The notes: a model not told the origin generated them from the letters alone. Counted from the first letter of the stretch, positions 35,216-47,265 are shown. The stretch is 64,000 nt of DNA from Microvelia longipes (GCA_018340805.1 JACMZG010000008.1:31258014-31322013), one strand, 5' to 3'. Translations and numbers: made by a program.

Positions 35216-38200
35216 AAAGTTGTTTCTTACTTTGTTGAACCAACAGTGGTTTCAGAGAAGAGATAGTATATGACTCTCCCATACTGTCTATGAAATATAT
35301 CTCTATGACTAGTGTAAAAAACTTTATTTTCTCCATACTAAATATTTGGAAAATTTCTATTATTTCTATTTTTTTGTATTAAAATAGTATGAATAATTAT
35401 TCGTATTTTAAGAGAATAATATTAAGTTAATATATAAAGTATAAGTTAAGTAATTCTTTAATAGAACATGCAAAATATAATGTTAATGTTTCATCATTAA
35501 ATTCCATCGTGGGGGGCAAGTTAGAAGTATTATTATTAATTTTGAATAAGAAGCGTGCGTGTCTTTTAACATTGTTCAAATATCACTCATACTTAATAAA
35601 TTGTCTTGAAACAAACTGTAGTATGTTTTCTGTTTATTACGTAAAGACGGTTTTTCGGACTCGGACTCTTCATAAGTATTCGGGCAAATCATAAGTAATA
35701 AGTATTCATAAGTACATATTGTGCTGAAATCCGCTAATAGTAAAATATGAAAAGGAACCAAAGAGCCCTTAGTGACTTTAGTGTGTTTATAATAATTTAA
35801 ATGTTTAAAGCCAGAGGAATATCCATGGCTTTAGTGATAACGGGCTCAATTTTACATTAAAATCATAAGTGTAGGTTATGAAACAATCTTGATAATTATT
35901 ATTATAATTCAATTTAAACATTGCAGTATAAAATAACTTACAATATAATTTATAAATAAATAGTATTTAATGTAAATATAAAATAATATACAATATGATG
36001 CGAATTATAACCCATAAACCTTTTTACTATAATAAGTAATTTTGACAGGGGGGGATGGAAGGAGAATATGAAGCTGACTTACTCTCAAAAGAACACGGGG
36101 CCAAACAAAACACCTTCGAGCACACCTTTTTTTGTTAAATTTTTGTGATATCATATACAAATTAATTAGTTAATGTTTATATTATTATTTTTTAAATATG
36201 AATGAAAATTAAAAATTCTGACTGAAAAAAAACAGCTTTGAGCTCACCAAAATGACCTTACTTTCTACGTCTTTTGTTATGAACTTTCTATTAGAAAATC
36301 GAGCTTTGAATTCATTCGTGCAAATATACGAGTTGCCTAGCAACAATTTCGTTGCGATATTATTGCTCTGATACTGATATTTTCCTTAAATTAATGCCAA
36401 AAGTATTAACTACATTTTATATTTAGTCCTTTTAGCACCTGTTGTATGATCTTCAGCGTCAGCTTTTACAGCTTTTAATGCATGGTTAATGCGGTAACAT
36501 GGAAAAAGAAACAATAAAATTCAATTCAAAATATACCTTTCCTATTCTTTTAATTCGTACAATGGTGAGAAAAGCTTAGCTGTGGAATAAAAAGTGGTAC
36601 TTTTTTATTTATTTCTGTCTCGCTTTACAAAGCTGTTAAGTAGCATTACATCTTAAATTTCTCAGAAAGATAAACATCTCAAACTGCGATAAACATTCCT
36701 ATTCTCAACTTATTTACCTTCTGTATTCTAATCTTAACGCAATTATATGTATTTAAAATTTATTCTACTTAGAAATACTTAAACTTAACTTAACTTAATG
36801 GTCTTCAATTTAATTTTCTTTAAAAGCGTGTAGTTATTTCAAGAAAAGAAATTAAATTCTCATGCCTTTAACTTAAAATTATTAAAAAAAGCAAGTAAGT
36901 ACATCGTCTCTTATACCGATAATATCTAGATTTAAATCGACGCTTCAACCATATTATATTTCTTTATATTTAAACTTAGCTATAGTGATTTTTTATTGGT
37001 TTGCTGCCTTTGCTTGGAAACCTTAAAGCATATTTCGCTTTTTTCATTAAAAACACTGTTTAAATGTTTTACTGAACTGAACGTGCTCAGTTGCGAAGAA
37101 AGAAGGTAATTTGTTAACATGTGGCAGGCTAATCTCTTGCTAGCTTGCAAAATCTTTTAAAAGTCCTTTTAACAATAAAAATAACTGTTTTAACAAAAAC
37201 TTCTGTTCAACTCTCTACATTTGTTGACCATATGCGTTGCACTTTTAACTTTATTGCTTTTTAGTCATTTGTTGACCATAACCGATGACATTACTCAACT
37301 TGATTAGAACGAAATTAAATGTGCTTCATTTATTATAACGTATGCAAAACATATCTGATTCACCTGCATTAAATCCTTAAACATATGGTCCTAAAGTATG
37401 GACAAAGTATGGTCCTTCACTATCGAAAACGGCCTTTATCCTCTAAAAGTCAATTCCTATGATTTTAAATTCACAAATCATTTTATATCATGAATGATTC
37501 CTTTAGTATCAAAATACAACTTTTAACTTTGACTAAATTTTGGCAGGATAGTGTAATATTATACAAGTTTACTTACAAATAGCTATTTTATTCTCTTATT
37601 TCGACATTTTACATTCAAATTTTTTGTTTTCATAATTTTTAGACTAAATCCGAGTATAAAACCAACAACATTACATCAATGAAACACTTGTTTGATAACT
37701 CAATACAAAATTTTCTTAGTGTGAAGATTATAATAAAAAATTAATGGTTATAATTTATTTTATTTTTTTTAAGGTGGCTGTAAAATTTTCATTATTAGGA
37801 GCTACACAAATTGGAAAGCAAATAATAATTAAATCAATAAATTCAATAAAACAATAAAGTCAATTACATTTATTTAATTGACTGTACCCTCCTCCCTATC
37901 TAGTATATGTAACATGGTTCTAATGCGATTTTATTGCTTTAGAAATTAATTATCGACTCTATTCGCTCGTCAATAATAAAATTTCCGTACGAATGAAATC
38001 TCATTTTACAGCCTTAGTAGTTACTTAATCAACTAGTATATCCGAAAATATTTATCGAAGAAAGAAATACCAATAAGATTTTCGCTGATAAAAAGAGTCA
38101 CCTCTCCTACTTAATAAGACCCCTCCTAAGCTGTAGACATGCAATAATTTAAATACTGATGTTATAATTTAAGACAGTATCAAAGATTTTGTAGCCTAAA

Positions 38201-38610
38201 ATATAAATGACATTTTATATTATAGAGTTCTTACAAAATAAATAATTAACAAAAATTAGTAACTGTAAATGAAATTAGCGTTTTTTGTAGCAAATTTTAA
38301 ATATTTACATAAACCGTAATAAGTTTATTAATAAAATAGATATAATAAATCAAAAATAAAATAAAGAAAATGGAAAACTCCGAATTTACTGCCTTTGCAA
38401 TAGAAATGTTATTTTCTTTACCTAGGAACAAAACTAAATTTACTTCATTAAATCATTTAAAAATTTAATGTAGTATAGATGCTTACATGATGTATACATA
38501 CATGCTCAGCAAATTATGCTGAAGAGGCTTGCGTCGTCCGATTTCCTAAAATGCTGGATGCGTTCCGCTTGTCGACTCCCCAGGTTTGGCCTTAGCTCCC
38601 TAATAAAAGT
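35216..38610. other. No gene seen in 3.4 kb
   Basis: AT-rich throughout; open frames near 35509-35761 have no recognisable features. GC rises locally at about 38520-38600 (CTTGCGTCGTCCGATT, GCGTTCCGCTTGTCGACTCCCC), which adjoins the 5S-like sequence and may be the body of the same retroposon. Confidence 0.5.
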
Positions 38611-38611
38611 T

Positions 38612-38712
38612 TTATTCCCAGAGATTACCCATCCACGCACTGACTTCGTACGATACTTCATAACACTAGTGATCTGACTTTTGACAGTAGTCGTACTGTG
38701 GAATGAAGTACA
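38612..38712 (-). pseudogene. 5S rRNA-like sequence (pseudogene or 5S-derived SINE head)
   Basis: The minus strand follows animal 5S rRNA from near its start to box C: CATTCCAC, AGTCAGATCACTAGTGTTA, AGTCAGTGCGTGGATGGGTAATC, TCTGGGAATA. These correspond to CATACCAC, GTCCGATCACCGAAGTTAA, GTCAGTACTTGGATGGGTGACC and CCTGGGAA of typical 5S. The many substitutions exclude a functional gene. Insect and vertebrate SINE3 elements have 5S heads; the GC-richer DNA at 38520-38610, downstream on the minus strand, may be a SINE body. RNA-level activity is unlikely but not excluded. Confidence 0.78.
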
Positions 38713-38749
38713 AATTTCAACTTAATGAGATGATTTTCCAATTTAAAAA

Positions 38750-39200
38750 AAGTATAAAACTGTAATTCGATACATGATTGAACTAATGCTTATAATGAGA
38801 TGAAACTTGGTATATTTATTGTTCTTACAAACTTAAATTTGTTTTAAATATTACCTGAATCATTAATGACGATTTATAACGCCATTAAATGTTTTCTGGA
38901 AGCCATAACTAGACCTAAAGTTAGATTATTGTACAAAGTTTGATCTCCTTAGCGTATGATAAACATAATATTTTGTAGGTTTAGCATTAATGTTATTATA
39001 AACGTTATTACTCTATCTTTTAGACACTATATTTAATATTCATTATGTAATTAAACATAAAAAATACAGACAATTAACCTAGTTAAAACCACTCTGGAGG
39101 TCTTTAAAACACTTGAAAAATCATTTGAAATCTTGGTTCGACATTTTAGTGGAAACATATTACTTATCTTATGTATCTACGGTACAAATGATAAATAGTA
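38750..39200 (+). repeat. GTATAA-family right portion, diverged
   Basis: GAGATGAAACTTGGTATAT (reverse of the family internal block), TTGTACAAAGTTTGATCTCCTTAGC, then AACCACTCTGGAGGTCTTTAAAACAC, AATCTTGGTTCGACATTTTAGTGGAAACA and GTATCTACGGTACAAATGATAAATAGT. Confidence 0.6.
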
Positions 39201-40080
39201 ATAATTTAAGTATTTAAATTAATAATAATTTTATAGTAATTTAATTTAATTGTATTTAACAGTATTTTACGAACAAAATCAACAAAAAAAAATCCTTTAA
39301 AAAATAACTGGCTATACTTACTGCGTGTGGATTATTCCTACTTTCAATGCGAACTATTCGGCTAAATACGTATAATACATCAGACCAAAGTGATAATATA
39401 ATACTAGATATGCTAATTAACATTACAATTTATTATAATATCTGTATTATAATTTTAATGTTATTTTTGGCCTTGGTATGATGGTATACTAACTCCACCT
39501 TAGGTTCATCTGCTTTGTCCTTGCTTATTATAATGTTGCAATTTACTTACTTCCAAATTTTTAATTGATGTATTATTTAAATGATCTATTTATTTAATTA
39601 TTTTATCAAATATATATGTCAATGAGGTTATTACGTCCTTATAGTTCATTAATATTTGTTTGTTGCTTATTAATATGTGTATTTTTTATAATTATTTAAA
39701 ATGCTCAACGATATATATTCTGTCAATAAGAAAAATTTGCTAAAATGTTTAGTCATTAAATTGCCTATTAAGAAAGAAATTTTAATTATGTCGGAATCAC
39801 TCATTAACAATTTTAGAATACAATTTTATTACAGTTTTAATTAGTGCTATATATTCAAGTATCATTTAAACTTTTAATTGCCCTGTAATATAAAAACGAG
39901 TTTAATTAAGGTTTAGCTTTATTTAATTATAATTATTATTTATCTGTTTACATAGATTATTTATGAAAAACCTCTAAAACCTAATAGTACAGCTATTTTA
40001 TTAATCAAATTGAAGTTTTTTTTTTACATTTTCTCATTTCATCTGGAGGTGAAGAAGAAAAGTAGAGTATTTCCTAAACA
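39201..40080. other. No gene seen
   Basis: Very AT-rich; no supportable feature. Confidence 0.5.
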
Positions 40081-40925
40081 TCCGAAACGGAGAATTCAAT
40101 TGATTTTTTCTTTTTCAGGTCTTTTTAAGACATTCTAAGTGGTTTTTAGCAAGTTGTTTCCTTTGTGTAGTCATGTTGTGTGTTATTTGGTATTATGTAA
40201 TGTTCTGTGTTATGTTGTGTTTGAGCAATAATGACTTAGCGAAAATTTTTAAAAAATAATAAAATTCGGAAAAATGTTCCGATCAGATTGAGATTTAGTA
40301 CGCGTGTAGCTTTGTATAAGACTAATATATGTGCCAAGTTTCAGTACGACTGAAACTTGTCTGACTTGTACACAAGTCAAGATGACTTGTGTACGTATAT
40401 AATTTTAATTAATGCGCCAATAAATATATTATCACCAATAACTTACAATCTATAACCTAAATATCTATGGAATTTTTACTTTACTAGTACTTAATGTGTT
40501 ACGATATCTGACGATATGCCGTACGTCGAAAAACAGAAAATGTATAAGTCAATATTTTCAAAATATATTACATTATTAAAAAAAAATTAGTGGACCGATA
40601 GACCACTTATAGAACGAGTCAAATTTCAACTCAATGGGAAACTTTTAACCACCTTAGCTATGAACAGCCTCTAAAACTGAAACTCAATCAGTCAAATTTT
40701 TAAACATTTGATTACCTATTAAAATAGGCAGAGGTCAAAAACTATTATCTTTACGACGGCAAAATTAGTGAACACTGCGAGATTTGCGCGAAACACAGTT
40801 ACACATAGATACAACTTTATGAAAACCACTCAGCGCGTCTTGAATTGCTTAAAACGGATAATTCTTATAAAACTTGATTTCAGAACACGACACTTTTCCT
40901 ACATACTTAGACTAAGTTAAACTAA
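40081..40925. repeat. GTATAA-family element, diverged copy
   Basis: Left-type sequence (TTCAGGTCTTTTTAAGACATTCTAAGTGGTTTTTAGCAAGTTGTTTCC) is followed by family internal blocks (ATTCGGAAAAATGTTCCGATCAGATTGAGATTTAGTACGCGTGTAG...GTATAAGACTAATATATGTGCCAAGTTTCA) and a decayed right end (ACAACTTTATGAAAACCACTCAGCGCGTC...ACTTTTCCTACATACTTA). A short GACTTGTGTAC/GTACACAAGTC palindrome sits at about 40367-40394. Confidence 0.65.
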
Positions 40926-41339
40926 GTTAAAATATAAAACATTAAAATAAAAAATAATAATTTAAAATAATAATATAAAAACGAGCTTATTTTAAAGGTA
41001 ATGTTTTGCCGTCGCGCGTTTCAATCGTCTAAATTAAATAAGTTTTAAGATAAAGTCATGTGTTACAATTATTGTTTTATAATTTCTTCTTGGCGTCTTA
41101 TTCCTACTAAAATATTATCATGTATAAATCATATTGTGTAAGGAAGTAAGAAAATAATTAATAAAATATAATTTATACATTTTAGGAAAATTCTGTATAA
41201 ATTTTAGGATAATTTATATATTAATTACGATATTTCAAAAAAAATTAATACATATTCACTACAGAAATGATTGTATGCCTGCACGCATACAAAAGTGACA
41301 AACAAATAATACAAAATATTTGTATCAAGTTTTAACACT

Positions 41340-41480
41340 CTAGAGTAAATACACTGGGAGGTACACGTACCAACAACACACACACATACAACGCAATTCA
41401 GATTAAATCCAGCTTTCGGGTGTTTAGTACGAACACAATATTTTTCCTGTATACCTCTATACGGTATAAATGAGGAATAG
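41340..41480 (+). repeat. GTATAA-family right-end fragment
   Basis: ACTCTAGAGTAAATACACTGGGAGGTAC, (CA)n, CCAGCTTTCGGGTGTTTAGTACGAACACAATATTTTTCCTGTATACC...GGTATAAATGAGGAATAGC. The longest open frame of the window (41225-41566 minus, 113 codons) reads through this repeat and is not a gene. Confidence 0.8.
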
Positions 41481-42550
41481 CAAAAAATAGGCATAATACA
41501 TTTATAATTTAATGCTCCAATTGTGCTACATAATAAATATAAAAAGATTATAAATTTCTTGCCCATAATAAATCAAAGAATTATTTTTTTTAATAATTCC
41601 AAAAATGCTTGGAGAATCAATCCCGTTGGAATTTACAACTCAAAATTTCAATGATCAATGACCCAAAAATATAGAAACCGAACGTTTTATAAATTGCAAA
41701 AATACGGATTCGACTCTCTTATTTATCATCATTAAACCCCTGATTTTTATTTAACTAAACGTTGTAATTATGTCATTTAATAACATTGCTAGTTTCTTAT
41801 AATGTGTTACAATTTTATAAAAATATTAAATATAAAGAGAAATTATTATTATTTTAACTACAAGTATGTAAAATATTTATTTAAAATATATATTTCTTGG
41901 AAGATTTATTTTATTGTAAAACTTTACCTGCGGACTAAACATAATAGAATTTGACGAGCCATTTACTTCAACACCTTTAAACAGCAATTTAACTTCTTCT
42001 ACTCGATATTTTCGATTTAATAAAGTGTTTACTAAATTACTTTACCCCCTGGCAACTTCAACTTGAGTCTCACTTCATAATAAAAACTTTACATCCAACC
42101 TGTTGCTCATTATAATCACACTATAAATCAAACAGGTGACAGTAATATTATTTTAAAAAAAAAAAAAACTTAATATATACGCAGTTAGCAGATAAGTAGT
42201 AATTTCTTATAAACTTGTTATTACAGGCGTACCTATTAATGGTATTATATTACTATGTATTCCTCTTTTATTTAATTCAGTCGTGAATTATTCATAATTA
42301 TCAATCTCATTAGTATTGAATTATTTAGTATTATAATATACTTGATTACTCTCCTTAATAAATTAACTTAGAAGTCCAATCTATATTATTCTTAGTGTAC
42401 TTATTACTTTGTGTTACGAATACTTGAGATAATTTTTATTCTTCACTTCTTTTTGTTTTGATGTGTTTTTATTTGTATTATTATCATATTGTTATTCTTA
42501 TGCCTTTATATTTGTATTATGGTACTATAGTTTGAACATGGGAGAAAGCA
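41481..42550. other. No gene seen
   Basis: AT-rich sequence with no supportable feature. Confidence 0.5.
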
Positions 42551-42965
42551 GTTTCAGCCAATTATTTTAAAGTTAGCCGATTATTTTTAAATATTTAACA
42601 AAGCAGAGAATAAATAAATTCATAAGAACCTTTAAAATGTATGCAATTTTAATGGTTTAACTTAGTTAAATACTACAACTTGTTTAAGCCAATTATTTTA
42701 AAATTAGCCGATTATTTTTAAATATTTGTTTATAAAGTTTAACAAAACATGGATTAAATAAACTTATAATAACCTTTTTAAATTGTATGCAATTTGAATG
42801 GTTTACCTTAGTTAAATACTACTATTTGTTTCAGCCAATTATTTTAAAATTAGCCGATTATTTTTAAATATTTGTTAAAAAGTTGAACCAATCGGAGATT
42901 ATTAAATAAATGAATAATAACCTTTTTAAATTCAATTTGAATGGTTTAACTTAATTGAATACAAC
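42551..42965. repeat. Three tandem copies of a 131-146 bp unit
   Basis: AGCCAATTATTTTAAA.TTAGCCGATTATTTTTAAATATTT begins at about 42556, 42687 and 42833. Each copy continues with ATTAAATAAA, ATAACCTTTTTAAA and GCAATTTGAATGGTTTA.CTTAGTTAAATAC. Indels between copies explain the uneven period. Confidence 0.9.
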
Positions 42966-43289
42966 ACTTAATTTTAAAAATGTTTACTCTATATGTTCCA
43001 TATTTTTTACTCAGTGATTTATTTTGTTGTAATAACAAACAAATTTATTTTATTGTGTACATCACGCACATTGTAATTTTAAATAAATGTTTATGGTTTT
43101 CATTTTGAGCGATGATTGCAAAGTTTAACTTTTATTATGCATAAAAACTTATATTTATGCTCTTTAAAAGTGTAATGATCGAGGCACTTACTTATAGTGA
43201 AGTTAGGGTCAATCCTGTAAAGTATAACAAAATAAACAATGAGCACGCGGAAAAACTAATAGGTTCGAGTTATATACTCCCGATAGTTA
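42966..43289. other. No gene seen
   Basis: AT-rich; nothing supportable. Confidence 0.5.
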
Positions 43290-43700
43290 CATTATGCTAG
43301 CGCGGTTTATACTAAAGCAGAATGAAAGAGGCAGGACGCTGTGAGAACCAGTGATAGTAGTGCGCATGCGTATAGAGTCTCTTCGCCCAAACTTCTTTTT
43401 CGTACTTGATTGGGTGACCGCATCGGGGCAAAAAAGAGTATTGTGAACCATCCAGGGTAGTAATGAAGAATTTTTGGGCGAGTTAGGCTTTACAAGAGTA
43501 TTGCATGACAAGGAAGCATCTAGAGCGGCACCCAGACAAAGATCTAAGTTTACTTATCTTTTATACGTGAAGCTCACTACGTCCTACCTCTTGTAAAGAC
43601 TTGATCTGCACCAACCCAGTTTCTCTTATGTCTCCTTAGCCGCTTACTCCTTCTCAGCGTTCGATTCGTCTTACTTCCTTCATAAATAATTCTTCAAGTA
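43290..43700. other. GC-richer island, unidentified; weak 5S box C match
   Basis: This roughly 400-bp patch is less AT-rich than its surroundings. GTACTTGATTGGGTGACCGC (43402-43421, plus) matches the 5S rRNA box C region in 18 of 20 positions, but the preceding 90 bases do not align well to 5S. TGCGCATGCGTA (43361-43372) resembles an NRF-1/ewg-type site. A 74-codon minus frame (43287-43511) has no recognisable domain. It could be a decayed retroposon or an unrecognised exon/promoter. Confidence 0.4.
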
Positions 43701-44050
43701 CCCTGATTCAGTCACTCGACTGCCACATTTGCAAAAGAAACAACTTGACTGCATAATCTCTCTTACTTGTTTTCTTTTCTTACCTGTTTTCTCTTTCCTG
43801 ATAAGACATACCTAACAGAATTAAGACTTTTTAAATATATACTATTAATGCATAGTTACAACTCTGTACAATAAATCTTCCTCTGAGGCGTGATAAATCC
43901 AGCAACGAGGGCAAATCACAAAACACTTGGAAACTTGTACATCCTTAACTAACATAAACATCATTAATATTCTTTTTAAACTGCACGATGTTCCTTTAAA
44001 AGCTTTTATTTATAAAAAAAATGGAAGTAAATATGTTTATCAAAAATTTA

Positions 44051-44053
<3 letters not shown>

Positions 44054-44083
<30 letters not shown>
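44054..44083. repeat. T30 homopolymer
   Basis: Thirty consecutive T; it may be the poly(A) tail of a minus-strand retroposon whose body cannot be recognised. Confidence 0.95.
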
Positions 44084-44084
<1 letters not shown>

Positions 44085-44344
44085 GGTAATTACAACTACA
44101 TTTACATTGTTATAAGTAATTAAGATAATGGGATATAATTTTAACTTGAAACTTGACATGAAACATAATACGTCATATTTTTCACATTTTTTTAAAAAAC
44201 CATACTGGTCAAAACCATTTATTATAGGTTATAGTTTTTTTTACCCAAAAACCCCGTTTACCTAAATCAAATCTTATTCAAAGTAAGTTGATTACCAAGA
44301 ATATGATTTCCAATTTTTAATAGCACACTTGTTGAATACTCTCT

Positions 44345-44640
44345 TTTTTACTTTCCTCATTCATACCATAGGTATATATGTTTCGAAAAAATACCTAGGA
44401 TGGCACCTAAATTACCCGTTTTAGGTGTTTTTTAAGGCCTCCTAGGTGTTTTTTACAAAGTTGTATGTGTTGTGTCTGTGTCTGTTATCATCGAAGCTCC
44501 CCAGTGTATTTATGCAAGAGAGTAGAAAATTTATTCAAAAATCAGTCTATACATATAGTAGTATAGGTAATTTAGGTAATAGAGAGGTAATTTAGGTATA
44601 GTATTTTCCGGATAGCTATCCGGAAAATATTTTTATCTAC
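44345..44640 (+). repeat. GTATAA-family left-end fragment
   Basis: TTTTACTTTCCTCATTCATACCATAGGTATATATG, TTACCCGTTTTAGGTGTTTTTTAAGGCCTCCTAGGTG, ACAAAGTTGTATGTGTTGTGTCTGTG, TTATCATCGAAGCTCCCCAGTGTATTTATGCAAGAGAG. It ends in a perfect 28-bp palindrome TATTTTCCGGATAG/CTATCCGGAAAATA at 44602-44629. Confidence 0.85.
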
Positions 44641-45030
44641 TCACGGCAGCAAATTAGCCATTACACTGTCAAACAATACGGAAAATATTTTAAAACAGTA
44701 CGCAAAATGTTTCAAAACAGTACGCAAAATGTTTTGGTAATGAAAAAGTACTAGGGAGTTATGGCTCATTTAAATAACATGGGAACAAGTCAAAACTCCC
44801 TAGGCGGGAAATGATGAGCGGAGGTTATTATTTTACAAATTATTGCATGAATTCGGTATTGTTTTATTTTGTAAACTATGATTTATTCTAGCTTGTTTCT
44901 AGTATGTAACTTTCTTTATTGTTACTTAAAATTACGATATTATTATTAAATGTTTAACATTTAACATTTGTTTATCTAATAATATATAATGTTTTGGAAA
45001 CAAATTGGCAACACTGATAATTTTGGCATT

Positions 45031-45608
45031 AATAGTTATTTATGCCATAAGGCTGAGAAGTGTGTCTTTATGTCACGGCAATTAGATTTACCGACGAGCG
45101 AAGCGAGTCGGGAAAAATTGCCAGACATAAAACATTTCAGCCGAATGGCATACACTATTTTTTTTGAGGTAGCACTCATTAAATAAATTGCGCTATATAC
45201 TTAATTGAAAAAAAAAACAAACGTCCAATTAACTCCATATTATCGTCGTCATTGAATTCATTCATAGCTTCACACTTTTACTCAAAAATGTAAAAGCTTT
45301 ACAAATAAACACACACAAATTGTCAATTAAACACCTTTTAAAACGATAAAAATTAGTCTACGAACAAAAACAGAAAACAAAATGAATGTTTTAAATAAAC
45401 CATGAGGGTTAACACAGATTGTTTTTTTTGAACACGCTACATTTACAGTAATGGCGGGCAATATATGAATTACTTTTACGTCCTAGGAGTTTTTTCCATT
45501 CATTATTGTCCTCGGAGGTGAAAAGTACTAAATAACCTCCTAGTACAATAATGATTGGCTTCTCATACTAAAAACAGTCCAATAAAGTGCTCAATTACGT
45601 ACTACCTC
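45031..45608. repeat. Hairpin plus inverted-repeat element (gaggtag family), copy 2
   Basis: A 130-bp foldback (45031-45160) pairs AATAGT..ATGCCATAAGGCTGA with TCAGCCGAATGGCATACACTATT, then TTATGTC.CGGCAATT with AATTGCCAGACATAA, then CCGAC with GTCGG. It is capped by GAGCGAAGCGA. It is followed by GAGGTAG (45166-45172) and CTACCTC (45602-45608) bounding the rest. The same arrangement occurs at 19081-19705. The 65-codon frame at 44989-45186 crosses the hairpin and is not a gene. Confidence 0.85.
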
Positions 45609-45958
45609 AAAAAAATTAAATTATTTACCAGCTGTTTATGAATCGACAGATTTTTAATGTTTAAGTCGTCAGATTTTGTATTTCATGTTGTTATATTTAG
45701 TTTAAGTATATAAAGTTACAAAAATAGAACGTTATTCAAACTAAATCTGTAAACTAAAGTTAGGTTACTAAAACATAATGAGTTGAGAGCAACAGTTAAG
45801 TGAATAAAGATACAAACATTGTTGACATGACGAGTTATTGGACCACATCCACCTGATATTGTCAACGTTGCATCTACTTCAAAGCAGTCTTTACTGTCTG
45901 TAAAATCTCGAGCAAGTATTTAAAATAATCTCTTGTGTATTTTTTCTGCCGTTAGTAG

Positions 45959-46220
45959 ATAAAATAGTATATGCTACTATGCAGCAAAGGAAACATTGCA
46001 GACTCGTGCAATTAATTACCTGCTCGGCTTACGCCTCTGAGGTAATTCGCCATTTGCCAGCCTCGGCTTCGCCTCGTCTGTCAAATGGGTTAATTACCTG
46101 CTCGGCTTACGCCTCTGCAGGTAATTTCCATAGCCCACCTCGCCTTCGGCTCGGGGGCAAATTATAAAACTCGTCTGCAAAATTCCATTTTGCTGCCTAG
46201 TAGCATAATATACTATTTAT
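45959..46220. mobile_element. GCTGCC-family TIR element carrying GC-rich hairpins
   Basis: Terminal inverted repeats of about 45 bp: AAATAGTATATGCTACTATGCAGCAAAGG...TTGCAGACTCG on the left and CGTCTGCAAAATTCCATTTTGCTGCCTAGTAGCATAATATACTATTTAT on the right. Between them are consecutive hairpins: AATTACC/GGTAATT around TCGGCTTACGCCTC; CCATTTGCCAGCC/GTCTGTCAAATGG around TCGGCTTCGCCTC (46050-46088); AATTACCTGC/GCAGGTAATT; and CCACC/GGGGG around TCGCCTTCGGCTC. No coding capacity. Confidence 0.88.
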
Positions 46221-46499
46221 GACGTTATTGACCCACAAAAATTATTCAGCAAAATATTGTATGTATATATATATATATATATGCATACGTCAGGTTAATT
46301 ACCCCTAAGATATCTGCTAGGAGCAGTAGTCCTAGAGGATTGGCAGGTTATAGCGTATTTTATTTTTGCTAATGAAACGATTCCACCAAATATTTTATGC
46401 TATACAAAAATAATTTTATCAATTTTAAATAGTAAAAATAAGTATTAAATGTAGTAGAGCATGAGCTGAATGGGGTATTATTTCAATTGAGTGTTTCTA

Positions 46500-46870
46500 A
46501 AGGTATTTCATGGGGGTTTTAGACTGAAAAGCCATGGGAAATTCAGATGCGCTTCTCTATATGGAAATCGGCTACAAAACTTCGTGTTTTGTAGCCGATA
46601 TATGTGTGTGTGTGTGTGTGCGAAAAAATAAATCGATCGATTTTAGATTTGGCACGGATGTAGCCATATATAAGACTAACGTATATGCACAGTTTAATCT
46701 CATTAATAGCATTAGTTCAATTTTTATCGAATGGCTTGTGTGGGTTTTTGAAAAAAAATAAAAATCGGAAAATAATCCAATTGAGTTGAAATTTGGTACA
46801 AGTGAATGCATTCACGTAATAAATGAGTGCTCTAAGTGTTGCTTGAATACGACAAGTACAAGATTTTTGT
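46500..46870 (+). repeat. GTATAA-family internal fragment with capped hairpin
   Basis: GATCGATTTTAGATTTGGCACGGATGTAGCCATATATAAGACTAACGTATATGC, then TCAATTTTTATCGAATGGCTTGTGTGGGTTTTTG, CCAATTGAGTTGAAATTTGGTACAAGTG and GCATCGAGCGTC, match 54130-54395 of the full copy. A 14-bp perfect hairpin (ATCGGCTACAAAAC, loop TTCGT, GTTTTGTAGCCGAT) lies at 46567-46599. Confidence 0.8.
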
Positions 46871-46901
46871 TGTTTTATAAAAGTTAGCTGCATCGAGCGT
46901 C

Positions 46902-46905
46902 AAAA

Positions 46906-46947
<42 letters not shown>

Positions 46948-47007
46948 TATATATATATTATATGAAATATATATTATAAATTATATATAATATATATATT
47001 ATATATA

Positions 47008-47095
<88 letters not shown>

Positions 47096-47125
47096 ATATA
47101 TATATTATATATTAAATATATATAC
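46902..47125. repeat. A22 run followed by long irregular (TA)n
   Basis: Twenty-two A, then about 200 bp of TA with ATTATA, GAAATA and TAAATT interruptions. Confidence 0.95.
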
Positions 47126-47265
47126 TATTAAACTATTAAGTTTAAACTATTTAGGAGATATATAGATATATAGATATATAGTGTTTAGATTGGACTGAAC
47201 TTTTTTACAGATATACTTCTTTCTATGGGTCACAAATATACGACGTTACATTTTACCATCGGCAT

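Noticed and set aside
41225..41566. Longest open frame, 113 codons on the minus strand
   Set aside because: It reads through a GTATAA-family repeat and a (CA)n run (Cys/Val repeats); no domain, and the family is non-coding elsewhere.
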